DNA of 28,346 bases from a virus. How positions within the stretch are numbered: position 1 is the first letter of the stretch; each line of letters opens with the position of its first letter. A model generated the notes under the pieces. That model searched no databases. It saw nothing but the letters and a program-made list of their open reading frames with translations, and had not been told where the DNA came from. This document shows positions 14,274-22,177 of this stretch, one piece after another. The stretch covers positions 1-28,346 of the IMG/VR virus record IMGVR_UViG_3300027784_000025. One strand, 5' to 3'. Made by a program: the position numbers and the translations under genes.

Positions 14274-14972
14274 GTGGAACGTAAAACGATAGAACCCGAT
14301 GTGTTAGTGCGGGAGGGTAAAGTGGTGTCCGATTGGACGGACATTGATGTGAATGATCCGGAGCAAGCCGAGGCTGTCTTGGAAGCTGAGAGCGGGGCGG
14401 TGGTGGAGGTCACTGCCGCCTCTGGCGAAGATCTGGACGGTATAGACGGCAATGGTGTCGTGGTGAAAGTAGTTGACGAAGGGGATTCGCTGGACGCTTC
14501 TTACGAAGAGGGTGTCTTGACAGTGGATCTTGGAGGCGAGGATCGCTCTGCTGGTGATATTGCTTTCGAGATTGATGGCTTAGATGAGTTTGACGCCAGC
14601 GAGGAAGAAAGCGGCGACTTTACAACGGATGACGATGTGGGTCTGTCGGTGGAAATGGCTGGTGGCTTGGACAAGTATGGCGATTACCTGGAAATCGAAG
14701 AAGCGCAAGCGGAGCACCTCTTGATTGCTGTTGATAATGACTCGGGCGAAGATGCCCGCCTGGTGATTGAGCCGGGTGGCGAGTGGGCATTTCGCTCTGG
14801 TGTTGGCGAGAAGAAGATCGATGTAGAAGATGGCGACGAGGTGGTTGTTGCTGGTGTAGAGTCTGCCCGTCACCAGACGGTGGACGGTAAGATTCACCTG
14901 CATTTTGAGTCCGATGACTGGGACAACGTGTCCGATGGTGATATCGAATTGCGAGTGTGGCGACTGCCGTGA
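14274..14972 (+). CDS. Candidate capsid decoration protein with a domain shared with the tail sheath
   Basis: A 232-residue, extremely acidic, beta-rich protein directly after the capsid gene, where decoration or head-fibre proteins are usually found. Residues about 44-108 resemble residues 84-162 of the tail sheath in this window. Over the last 27 positions (82-108 versus 136-162) 17 are identical, including TVDL and RSA-DIA-EID. The C-terminal half (about 125-232) is a second beta domain without a known match. Start GTG 14274 follows GGGAGGTG. No enzymatic motif is visible. Decoration is inferred from position and composition. Confidence 0.65.
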   Translation: MERKTIEPDVLVREGKVVSDWTDIDVNDPEQAEAVLEAESGAVVEVTAASGEDLDGIDGNGVVVKVVDEGDSLDASYEEGVLTVDLGGEDRSAGDIAFEIDGLDEFDASEEESGDFTTDDDVGLSVEMAGGLDKYGDYLEIEEAQAEHLLIAVDNDSGEDARLVIEPGGEWAFRSGVGEKKIDVEDGDEVVVAGVESARHQTVDGKIHLHFESDDWDNVSDGDIELRVWRLP

Positions 14973-15175
14973 AGATGCGCAATTTGAAGCAAGGTACCGT
15001 GTGGGAGGTCAAAGGCGACCATTTGGAGCGTCTTTTGGCCTCCCCTGATTATGAGATCGCTGAAAGCTTGGATAAGTTGACGAAGGCGGATCTGGTGTAT
15101 GTGGCACAAGTGCGGGGTGTCCGTGCGCAGGAAAACTGGCTTAAAGACGAGATTGTGCAAGCACTAAGGAGGTGA
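14957..15175 (+). CDS. Small HeH/LEM- or Rho-N-like protein
   Basis: A 72-residue protein whose C-terminal half (LDKLTKADLVYVAQVRG, then a helix ending DEIVQALRR) has the helix-extension-helix look of the HeH/LEM/Rho-N group, often seen in small phage head-region proteins. It lies between the decoration candidate and the connector gene. The start is uncertain. GTG 14957 gives 72 residues; GTG 14969 makes a GTGA overlap with the previous stop; ATG 14975 is also possible; none has a strong ribosome binding site. The next gene's ribosome binding site overlaps its end. Confidence 0.65.
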   Translation: MATAVKMRNLKQGTVWEVKGDHLERLLASPDYEIAESLDKLTKADLVYVAQVRGVRAQENWLKDEIVQALRR

Positions 15176-15179
15176 GCCG

Positions 15180-15419
15180 ATGACTGAAGAGCAAATGGCG
15201 TGGGTCTATTGGGCCGAGGACTATTGCTGCAATGACTTCTCCAATCGGATCCCTCCCGGCGTGAAGATGTTTGCACAGAAGGCGGCTGAGTGGCAAAAGC
15301 AGGATCAGTCAATCCAGTCGGAGTCGATTGGTGATATATCCGTGACGTATGCCTCTGCCGATGTGCCTGCGGGCCTGTTGCGTCTGCTACGGCCTTATCG
15401 GAAGGTGAAGCTGCTATGA
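15180..15419 (+). CDS. Head-tail connector protein (gp6-like)
   Basis: A 79-residue helical protein that resembles the HK97 gp6/SPP1 gp15 connector group. RIPPGVKMFAQKAAEW is the central helix, and SESIGDISVTYASADVP followed by LLRLLRPYRKVKL is the typical end, where the SIGD-S-TY phrase is diagnostic. It forms a ring under the portal. AAGGAGGTGAG precedes ATG 15180. Overlaps the next gene by 4 bases (ATGA). Confidence 0.85.
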   Translation: MTEEQMAWVYWAEDYCCNDFSNRIPPGVKMFAQKAAEWQKQDQSIQSESIGDISVTYASADVPAGLLRLLRPYRKVKLL

Positions 15420-15862
15420 TATCCGTGAAGGATACCAACCGCATACCGGAGACTGTGCACCGTCTGACGGCGTTTCGTGGTAAACAGTTGAAGGTGGGTG
15501 TGCTGGGTGATGCAGGTAGCGAGATCTTGCTGATTGCCCGGGTGCATGAGTACGGTGCCCCGTCTATCTATGTGCCAGAGCGTTCATTTCTGCGAGCAGG
15601 CTTTGATAAACACTTTGAAGAGATCGCCAGCAAAAGCGAGGAGCTTGCTAAGCAAGTGCTTCGGGGTCATTTGGATGCTGAGGCCGCCTTGGATGCCTTG
15701 GGTGCGTTCTTGGCTGGTAAGTTGCAGGAATATATCACGGATCTATCGGAGCCGCCTCTGCAAGAGAGTACCATCCGGGGCCGCCGCTTTGGTGGAGCGA
15801 ACCCGCTGGTGGATACAGGGCGGCTTCGGCAGAGTATTACGTGGAAAGTGGTGGACGTATGA
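15416..15862 (+). CDS. HK97 gp10-like head-tail/neck protein
   Basis: A 148-residue protein with the familiar features of HK97 gp10-type tail completion proteins: LKVGVLG, a VHEYGAPSIYVPERSFLR block (about 43-60), a middle helix, and NPLVDTGRLRQSITWKV near the C-terminus. It is a neck component joining the head connector to the tail. The start ATG 15416 overlaps the preceding stop; the end overlaps the next start (ATGA). Confidence 0.85.
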   Translation: MISVKDTNRIPETVHRLTAFRGKQLKVGVLGDAGSEILLIARVHEYGAPSIYVPERSFLRAGFDKHFEEIASKSEELAKQVLRGHLDAEAALDALGAFLAGKLQEYITDLSEPPLQESTIRGRRFGGANPLVDTGRLRQSITWKVVDV

Positions 15863-16191
15863 TCCAGGACGTAATCCGCCGTTACTCCAAAACCTATACG
15901 CTGGAAGAACCCGGTGAAGGGGCGTATAGCGAAGAGGACGGCATGTGGGAAGAAGGAGAGGCGACGGAGCGGGAAATTGAGTGCGCCCTGTTGCCGTTGA
16001 CAACGGATGATCTGAAGTACGATGAGGCGGGCATGTACACGCTGGATGATCGCCGGGCTTATGCCTTGGAACCACTGCCAATAAACGGCAAGCTGAAGGC
16101 TTCTGACCGCACGTTCGTGATTCACGAAGGGAAGGTATACGAGGACTTCGGCGTGTATATCTATATGCTCCGGGCAGGTGATGACGTATGA
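15859..16191 (+). CDS. Head closure/adaptor-like neck protein
   Basis: A 110-residue beta-rich protein. The order between the gp10-like and terminator-like proteins, plus phrases such as KASDRTFVIHEGKVYEDFGV, suggests a head closure or stopper component similar in position to SPP1 gp16. Sequence similarity is not clear enough by eye to name the family. ATG 15859 creates an ATGA overlap with the previous gene; a longer form from GTG 15841 is possible. The end overlaps the next ATG by 4 bases. Confidence 0.7.
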   Translation: MIQDVIRRYSKTYTLEEPGEGAYSEEDGMWEEGEATEREIECALLPLTTDDLKYDEAGMYTLDDRRAYALEPLPINGKLKASDRTFVIHEGKVYEDFGVYIYMLRAGDDV

Positions 16192-16709
16192 TGGATTACC
16201 GCCAACTGCGGCGATTGTTTGTGCCTAAGTTGGAAGAATACCTGGACGACAAGGACTGCCGTGTGGTGTCTTTGCGCCCGGACGCGCCGAAACCGGACTA
16301 TCCGTACCTTGGCTATACGTTGATTACCCCGTACTCGCCAGGAGTGGGGTTTGTGGCGACAGAGGGCGTGACTGACGGCACGGATGGCTGGGAGTATGAC
16401 TTTCAGTATGACTTCGTCCATCAACCGACTGTGACGTTCTCTTTTACGGCCTGTGCGGCAGATGAAGATACGGCGACCGAAATTGCGAAACTGACTCATG
16501 AGTGGTTCGAGTTTGTCGGTTATATGTATCTGTCACAGAATGGCGTTGTGGTGGTGGAAGCGATGGACGTGGAGAACCGCGACACAATGCTGGACGACGA
16601 TTTGGAATTTCGCCGCGGGTTTGATGTGCGTTTGCGGCTGACTGACCGTGTACGCCAGCGGTTGGAGACGATTGAGGAAGTCCGAACGAGAAAGGGTGAG
16701 ATCGGATGA
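16188..16709 (+). CDS. Neck/tail terminator protein (gp12-like)
   Basis: A 173-residue alpha/beta protein in the slot just before the sheath, where the terminator ring protein is expected. The phrases PKPDYPYLGYTLITPY and QPTVTFSFTACAADEDTATE followed by a helix and strand (HEWFEF ... VVVVEAMDVENRD) match the phage neck terminator/LIC12-like group. It should cap the tube and sheath and join them to the head. Start ATG 16188 (or 16191); the end overlaps the sheath start by 4 bases. Confidence 0.8.
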   Translation: MMDYRQLRRLFVPKLEEYLDDKDCRVVSLRPDAPKPDYPYLGYTLITPYSPGVGFVATEGVTDGTDGWEYDFQYDFVHQPTVTFSFTACAADEDTATEIAKLTHEWFEFVGYMYLSQNGVVVVEAMDVENRDTMLDDDLEFRRGFDVRLRLTDRVRQRLETIEEVRTRKGEIG

Positions 16710-18028
16710 TTAAAGACGTACGAATCACCGTCTCCCGTGAGACAGCACCTATTACGCAGGCTGGTTTTGGCTTGCCGCTGATCGTGGGAGTCGATGATAA
16801 CGTTGATTTTAAGCTGTGCACGTCCACTGGTGATGTGGATGACGCTGGTTTTGATTCGAGCACAGATGTTTACAAGATGGCGGCTAAGATGCTAGCCCAA
16901 GAACCAGCACCACAGCAGATTGCTGTAGCTGGTGCCGAGCCGCAGGAGCGCAATGCGACTGTTGTCTTGGAGTCCGAGGACGGTGCCCGGATTCACGTGG
17001 AAGCAACCGGCGATAAATCCGGTGATGATGGTAATGATGAAGCGATTGAGATCGTTAACGAAGGCGATGAGTTTGAAGCCACGCATGGTGACGAAGGAAA
17101 CGGTGGTACGATTACTGTGGATCTGGCAGGGACTGAACGCTCTGCGGCTGATATTGCCCATGAAATCGACAGTTTAAGCGATTTCGAGGCTTATGTCCTG
17201 GACGGAGGGTATTTTGACCCGGATATGGATTTGCAGGACAAGGATTTCGAAGGCGGCGAGGATTCGTCCTTGGCGGCCGCTTTGGATGAGTTGGTGGACA
17301 AGGGCCATGACTTTTATTTCATCCTGGCTGATACCCGTGAAGAGTCTGATGTGCGGGAAATCGCCAGTTGGGCCGGTGCTAATGACAAGATGTATGTGGC
17401 AAGCCCGGATCGCGGCGTTAGCGAAATGATTGACTTGCAGAAGGATATTGCTTCGGATCGAGTTGTCTTGTTCTACCATGATGATCCGGAGGAATTCCTT
17501 GATGCGGCTGTTGTGGGCCGTTGTGCACCTGAAGATCCCGGTACGATTACCTGGAAGTTCAAGACGCTTAACGACGTAGCTCTGCCTGAGGTAACGGCGA
17601 CTGACATGCAAAAGTTGTATGGGGCTAATATCAACACCTATGTTGAGAAACTCGGCGTCCCACAGACGTCTGACGGCCTGACGACGGTTGGTGAGTATAT
17701 TGACGTGATTCGGGGTCAGGATTATGTGCAGGTACGTTTGAATGAGGACTTGCACCAGTTGCTCTTTAACGCACCGAGGGTTCCCTTCGACAGCCGGGGC
17801 ATTGCCCAGGTGAAAGCTGCGATTCGCAGCCGTTTGATTGATGCCGCGGATATGGGCATTATTGCGCAGAACGAGGATGGGCGTCCGATGTTTACGGTGG
17901 AAACACCTCGCCGGGCTGAAATACCAGAGGCGGATCTGGCAAACCGTCGCCTGCGCAACGTCGAATTTGAGTACACCACGGCCGGGGCTGTGCATTATAT
18001 TGAAGTCCACGGCGTTGTGACCGTTTAA
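16706..18028 (+). CDS. Tail sheath protein (DUF3383-like), with an acidic inserted domain
   Basis: A 440-residue contractile sheath subunit. The N-terminus (VRITVSRETAPITQAGFGLP) is typical of the DUF3383-type sheath group, the central part includes ADTREESDVREIASWAGAN, and the C-terminal domain ends in a strand (GAVHYIEVHGVVTV) that would join neighbouring subunits. Residues about 84-162 are an inserted beta-rich acidic domain resembling part of the protein at 14274-14972. It overlaps the preceding gene by 4 bases. The sheath is followed by the tube gene, the standard order for myophages. Confidence 0.9.
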   Translation: MIKDVRITVSRETAPITQAGFGLPLIVGVDDNVDFKLCTSTGDVDDAGFDSSTDVYKMAAKMLAQEPAPQQIAVAGAEPQERNATVVLESEDGARIHVEATGDKSGDDGNDEAIEIVNEGDEFEATHGDEGNGGTITVDLAGTERSAADIAHEIDSLSDFEAYVLDGGYFDPDMDLQDKDFEGGEDSSLAAALDELVDKGHDFYFILADTREESDVREIASWAGANDKMYVASPDRGVSEMIDLQKDIASDRVVLFYHDDPEEFLDAAVVGRCAPEDPGTITWKFKTLNDVALPEVTATDMQKLYGANINTYVEKLGVPQTSDGLTTVGEYIDVIRGQDYVQVRLNEDLHQLLFNAPRVPFDSRGIAQVKAAIRSRLIDAADMGIIAQNEDGRPMFTVETPRRAEIPEADLANRRLRNVEFEYTTAGAVHYIEVHGVVTV

Positions 18029-18041
18029 GGAGGGATGACGC

Positions 18042-18449
18042 ATGTATACGTATGATCCCCGTGAAGTTACGTTGACGGTGGACGGCGATGCTATTGTCGG
18101 CTTTGCCGAAGGCACGTATATCACGGCTGAAAAAGATGAGGATCTATACACGGAACACGTTGGTAGTCAAGGCGAAGTGACTCGTTCACGCAATCCCCAT
18201 CCCATGGGCGAAATCACGGTTACGTTGAAGTCGTCCAGCCCGTCTAACAAAAGGTTGTTTGACCTAAGCCAAAGCCAGGAGCTTTTCGGTGTCTTTGTTG
18301 TGGACGATAACACCGGTGCGTTCTCGGCTGGCGGCAATAAGTGCTGGGTGCAAAAACCCGCTGGACGGGACTTGGGACAGGAAGAAGGCGAACGGGACTG
18401 GACAATCCGTATCGCGGATTGGGATCAAGAAGAGGAATACAGAGGATAA
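18042..18449 (+). CDS. Tail tube protein (DUF3277-like)
   Basis: A 135-residue beta-barrel-like protein right after the sheath. It starts TYDPREVTLTVDGDAIVGFA and has EITVTLKSSSPSNKRLFDLS in the centre and WTIRIADWDQEEEYRG at the end, as in the DUF3277 tail tube group. It stacks in hexameric rings inside the sheath and forms the DNA channel. Strong ribosome binding site AAGGAGGGATG before ATG 18042. Confidence 0.88.
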   Translation: MYTYDPREVTLTVDGDAIVGFAEGTYITAEKDEDLYTEHVGSQGEVTRSRNPHPMGEITVTLKSSSPSNKRLFDLSQSQELFGVFVVDDNTGAFSAGGNKCWVQKPAGRDLGQEEGERDWTIRIADWDQEEEYRG

Positions 18450-18465
18450 CGGGAGGGCATAAAGC

Positions 18466-18711
18466 ATGGCTAAGCAGGACAAGGTGACGATTAATGGTAC
18501 GGAATATCATTTGCAACACCCGGGTGCCCGTTGGGTATTGCGCCTGCAGACACGGGCCAAGTACCAGGGCGAACCGGATTTGGAGAAAATGGCGCAGGAA
18601 TATCTGGAAAACGTTGTCGTAAAACCGAAGGTGACGCTTGACGACTTCGACGAGGACTTTGAGACGTTGGAAGAGTTGGTGACGGCGATAAACTCCTTTC
18701 TTAGGAGCTAG
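18466..18711 (+). CDS. Tail assembly chaperone, short form
   Basis: An 81-residue protein between tube and tape measure, the place of the short tail chaperone (gpG-like). It has a small beta start (KVTINGTEYHLQHPGARWVL) and a helical acidic C-terminus (FETLEELVTAINSFL). GGGAGGG precedes ATG 18466. Just before its TAG (18709-18711) another reading frame opens that continues for 64 codons without a usable start, so a longer frameshift product is likely. The short form would be the more abundant one and coats the tape measure during assembly. Confidence 0.85.
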   Translation: MAKQDKVTINGTEYHLQHPGARWVLRLQTRAKYQGEPDLEKMAQEYLENVVVKPKVTLDDFDEDFETLEELVTAINSFLRS

Positions 18712-18895
18712 CGAGCATTACGACCACAGGGCCATTGCCAAAGAGGCGTGGCCCTTGTGGCGTCTTATTCTGTTCGGTCTGGATCCGGGCTGGGTGGAAC
18801 AGTTGGATCTGGACGAGGTGGAAGAAGCGAACGCGGCGTTAGATCTCTACCACGAGGAAATGCAACGGCAACAGAGACGGAAAGGAGGTGGCTGA
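18466..18895 (+). CDS. Tail assembly chaperone, frameshift extension product (G-T type)
   Basis: If ribosomes move +1 (or -2) near codon 79, the frame becomes TTA 18701, GGA, GCT and on to TGA 18893-18895. The extra about 64 residues include EAWPLWRLILFGLDPGWVEQ and a charged helical end (YHEEMQRQQRRKGGG). The downstream frame has no ATG or GTG before it is well under way, and no ribosome binding site, so independent translation is unlikely. Tail chaperone pairs made by programmed frameshifting are known across tailed phages, including -2 in Mu-like phages and +1 in Listeria phage PSA genes. This fusion ends exactly where the tape measure starts. Confidence 0.75.
18692..18711 (+). other. Programmed +1 (or -2) frameshift window and candidate slip site
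   Basis: The new frame has TAA at 18689-18691 and the zero frame ends at TAG 18709-18711, so the shift must occur within these 20 bases. Zero frame reads AAC TCC TTT CTT AGG AGC TAG. Slipping of the tRNA from CTT (18700-18702) to TTA (18701-18703) while the rare AGG codon waits would give the +1 frame; CTT-AGG is the same pair used by the yeast Ty1 element. Slipping from TTT to TTC (18697-18700) is an alternative. An AGGAG at 18703-18707 overlaps the site. Confidence 0.65.
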
Positions 18896-21800
18896 TATCG
18901 CACTGCGGGAACTGGCGAATGTGATCCGCTTTGATATTGACGAAGGGCCGTTGAAAGAGGCCGACGCGATGATGGACAAGTTCCGGAGTCGCGTGGAAGA
19001 GTCGAGCGGATCCTTGGAGGAAATGGGCGAGTCGGGCGAAAGTGCCTTAGGAACGGTGGAGAGCAAGTCCAAGACAGCAAAAACCTCTTTGCAGTCCATG
19101 TCCAAGGAAAGTAGACGGGGCGGCAAGGAAATGAAAACAACATACCGCGGTGTAGGCGGCTCTTTGCAGAATCTGTCGTCTCAAGCCGGGCAAGCGTTTA
19201 GTGCTCTCCGTTCCGGTATGATGGGTATTATGGCGACCGGCTTTGCAGGTAAAATGTTCCAGGCTGCCTCCAATATTGAAACGTTGGAGATCCAACTGCG
19301 CCATGCGGCTGAAACCGAGAGCGAATGGGCATCCTTTACCGATGAAATGGAACGGCTGGAAGAACTTTCGGGCGGTATGTATCGTCAAGGTGACTTGATG
19401 GGTATTGCCCGGCAGGCCACGCAAATGGGTTTCTCTTTGCAGGAATTCGGCGAGATTGCTGAGGATGCCATGGTGCTGGCAGAAGCCCGAGGCGTGGACT
19501 TTGACCGCATGATGCGCCAACTGAATGAGACGATAGCTGCGGGCGTTGTGAGCCGCAGGCAGTTTGTCCGTTTAACGGGTATTGACTTAGAACAGGCGTT
19601 GCAGGAAGCTGGCTATTCGATGGCTGACTTCCGTTCGGAAATGGATGCGACACAGCGCAGGCAACTCTTGTATAACTTGATCCAACAGCAAAGCGGCGAA
19701 CACATGGATGCTTTTGAGGAAGTTGTGGAAAGCGGCGCAGGTTCTGTACAGGCTTTCCGGGGTGCACTCGGCGATATGGTGGAGATCATGGGTGAACCTC
19801 TCCTGGATCCATTATCGACGGTTATGCAGTGGCTGACGGACATATTCGACATGATTCGTGATGACCCGATAGGCGAACAGATGCTGAAATGGATCGGATG
19901 GGGTACTGCCATCGGCGGTGTGTCCATGGGTGTATTAGGCTTGTATAGAGCGTTCCAAATGCTCTTGCCCGTGATTACAGCGGCGGCTGTGCCGTTTCTG
20001 AAGTTTGCTGTGATTGGATCCTTGATCTTCCTGGCTGTTGAGGATATTGTCGGTGCGTTCATGGGTCTGGAAGAGACGATCACGGAAGATGTGTATTACG
20101 CCATCACGGAGGACTTCCTCGGCCTTGAAGGCGACTTTGGAGCGTTCCGTGACTCGGTGATTGAAAAACTCGATGCTGTTGGCAGAGCCATGGGTGGCTT
20201 GTTTGACGGCGATTGGGATATGGTGGCCGAGGCGTATATTGACTTCCGGGGTATTGACGACGATGAATTTGCGTCTCAGATCCTAAACGACTTGATTGCT
20301 GGTTTGGCCGCCGTTGGTTTGGGCGTGAAACTAGGCCCGGCCGGTGCTTTGATTGTCCCACTGATGCTGGCTATTGACTGGGAGTGGGTTGGCGATTCGA
20401 TTGTCGAATTTCTTGATGGCTGGTTGGACAGACTGCGGGACTTTACGGGGGCTGATGATCCAGAGACAGCGGCACGGGAACTGGGCCGCTTGGAAGAGGA
20501 AGAAGAGCGCAGGCAAACAATGCAGGAGCGTTGGGAAGAACTCTGGCCTCGTGATTACGGCGTTACAGGCCGCCGCCGAGTGCCTTTCGAGGACTTCGTG
20601 ATCCTGAAGGAACATGGTTTGCACGATGAGTTTATGGACTGGTACGAATCCCGGGAATGGGGCCGTTTTGAGGCTCCAACGTTAGAGGAATTCCTGGAAG
20701 ATACGGAGCACGATATTGAAGGATATCGCGAGGGTACACCTTGGACAGGCTCAGGCCCGGCTGATCGCTTTGCTGGCTTTGTGCACAACCGTGAGGCGGT
20801 GATTCCGGAAGATACGCTTAGAGAAGGGCCGGGAGCCGTCTTGTCGTTCTTAGGTATGGCCGGGTTCCGTGAAGGATACCGTCCTGGGCTGATAGCTGGT
20901 GGAGAGGCCGACGATGATCCTTTGGACGTGCGGATTGTGGCTGACGAAATTGAAGCAGAGTGGCACAGCTTTGGTGATCCTATAGATCGCTTGGATCCGC
21001 TGAGTGAGATGGAAGTGCATCCTTTGACGGAACAACGGGTTGCCCGTGATGTGGAAGTACCGGAGGAAATGCTCGACACTTTGGAAATCTTGCCCATGGC
21101 TCCGGGTGAATTCGAGTTTGAAGGAGATCCAACGGTGGGTGAAATTTACGATCAGATGATGGCTCACCAGATAGAAGTACCGGCACCGGTTTGGATGACT
21201 GGTGCAGGGGCTCAGATTACCGGTGGCTGGCTTACGAAAATAGCTAAGGCGGGTGAGGGAGCGAATCTATTCAAGAAACTCCCGTTTTTGGCTCCGGTGT
21301 TGATCCCTATTTTGAAAAAGGTGGGGCCGTTTATAGCGGCGGCTGGCACCGGTATTCTTGCTACGGCGATGGTTTCGCGTATGTTTCCGGAAGCTCTGCG
21401 GAGTGTCGTGATGGCCGCTGGTGGTCTTATTTCGGGAATAAGCGATACAATCTTCCCGGCTGAAATCGAAGATGAAGAGTTGACGGTATTTGAACGAGCG
21501 ATGCGTCTAGGTGAGCTTGAAGCACATTGGCGTGTGGCGCAACAGGAAGCCATGGAAGCGTTGGCGCACCAAACGGTGAATTTTATACTCAATTTGTTGG
21601 AGCATTGGCGAGAGTCGATTATCCGTGGCACAGTTATGGCTGTTTGGTATGGGCCGCAAGCATTGGCTGGGTTCTTGGCCGGCTATGTTAAAGAACGTTT
21701 GAAACTGGAATGGTGGGAACCCGGTATTGAAACGCTTACCAGGGACTTGGAAGCCATTGGACGAGGCGATCTCCTTGACGAAAAACCGGACATTGGCACG

Positions 21801-22166
21801 ATTGAGGAACCACCGGATCGTCCTTGGTGGGCGGATCCGTTGCAGATGTTGCCCGGGTTCCAGCGTGGTACTCCATGGACAGGACACGGGCCATTGAGCG
21901 AGCCTGCGGGCGTCGTGCATCGCCAAGAGGCTGTTGTGCCTTGGGAAACACTGCGAGGCGGTGCCGGGGCTGTATTGGACTTTCTCGGTATGTCTGGCGG
22001 TGGCTTTGTGTTCTCCCCGCAGGTTCAGGTAACGGTCGATGCGTCTGGTGAGCAACCAGAGCGAGCCGCTGAGCGTATGCGGGAGGCTGTGGAGTATCAA
22101 TTCGATGAAATGATGGAGAGGTATTATGCGCGCATGCGTAAGAAAGCTCCGCAAGTGGCGTTTTAG
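18888..22166 (+). CDS. Tail tape measure protein
   Basis: A 1092-residue protein, the longest in the window. The N-terminus (ADIALRELANVIRFDIDEGP, then a long helical region to about 130) is coiled coil. There are strongly hydrophobic segments at about 335-395, 467-499 and 799-829 that can insert into the host membrane on ejection. The C-terminal half is acidic and contains a 45-residue repeat seen twice. The length would suggest a tail of roughly 160 nm at 0.15 nm per residue. GTG 18888 overlaps its own AAGGAGGTG ribosome binding site and the chaperone extension stop, so translation is probably coupled to the frameshift product. An exact start a few codons later is possible. Confidence 0.92.
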   Translation: MADIALRELANVIRFDIDEGPLKEADAMMDKFRSRVEESSGSLEEMGESGESALGTVESKSKTAKTSLQSMSKESRRGGKEMKTTYRGVGGSLQNLSSQAGQAFSALRSGMMGIMATGFAGKMFQAASNIETLEIQLRHAAETESEWASFTDEMERLEELSGGMYRQGDLMGIARQATQMGFSLQEFGEIAEDAMVLAEARGVDFDRMMRQLNETIAAGVVSRRQFVRLTGIDLEQALQEAGYSMADFRSEMDATQRRQLLYNLIQQQSGEHMDAFEEVVESGAGSVQAFRGALGDMVEIMGEPLLDPLSTVMQWLTDIFDMIRDDPIGEQMLKWIGWGTAIGGVSMGVLGLYRAFQMLLPVITAAAVPFLKFAVIGSLIFLAVEDIVGAFMGLEETITEDVYYAITEDFLGLEGDFGAFRDSVIEKLDAVGRAMGGLFDGDWDMVAEAYIDFRGIDDDEFASQILNDLIAGLAAVGLGVKLGPAGALIVPLMLAIDWEWVGDSIVEFLDGWLDRLRDFTGADDPETAARELGRLEEEEERRQTMQERWEELWPRDYGVTGRRRVPFEDFVILKEHGLHDEFMDWYESREWGRFEAPTLEEFLEDTEHDIEGYREGTPWTGSGPADRFAGFVHNREAVIPEDTLREGPGAVLSFLGMAGFREGYRPGLIAGGEADDDPLDVRIVADEIEAEWHSFGDPIDRLDPLSEMEVHPLTEQRVARDVEVPEEMLDTLEILPMAPGEFEFEGDPTVGEIYDQMMAHQIEVPAPVWMTGAGAQITGGWLTKIAKAGEGANLFKKLPFLAPVLIPILKKVGPFIAAAGTGILATAMVSRMFPEALRSVVMAAGGLISGISDTIFPAEIEDEELTVFERAMRLGELEAHWRVAQQEAMEALAHQTVNFILNLLEHWRESIIRGTVMAVWYGPQALAGFLAGYVKERLKLEWWEPGIETLTRDLEAIGRGDLLDEKPDIGTIEEPPDRPWWADPLQMLPGFQRGTPWTGHGPLSEPAGVVHRQEAVVPWETLRGGAGAVLDFLGMSGGGFVFSPQVQVTVDASGEQPERAAERMREAVEYQFDEMMERYYARMRKKAPQVAF
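20730..20864 (+). repeat. Tape measure internal repeat, copy 1
   Basis: Encodes residues 615-659 of the tape measure protein. The copy begins GTPWTGSGP, has VHNREAVIPEDTLR in the middle, and ends FLGMAG. Compared with copy 2, 29 of 45 residues are identical. Glu-Ala-Val-x-Pro with a preceding Gly/His-rich turn resembles the GE-x-V-x-P motif found near the ends of many tape measures. Confidence 0.8.
21864..21998 (+). repeat. Tape measure internal repeat, copy 2
   Basis: Encodes residues 993-1037 of the tape measure protein. It has GTPWTGHGP, VHRQEAVVPWETLR and FLGMSG at positions equivalent to copy 1. Both copies follow an acidic segment, which suggests that a longer module was duplicated and then diverged, leaving this as the conserved core. 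Confidence 0.8.
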
Positions 22167-22177
22167 GAGGTGATCTC

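Noticed and set aside
17174-18151. Minus-strand frame of 325 codons
   Set aside because: Antisense to the sheath gene, whose N- and C-terminal motifs are clear. It has no recognised domain and would be the only minus-strand gene.
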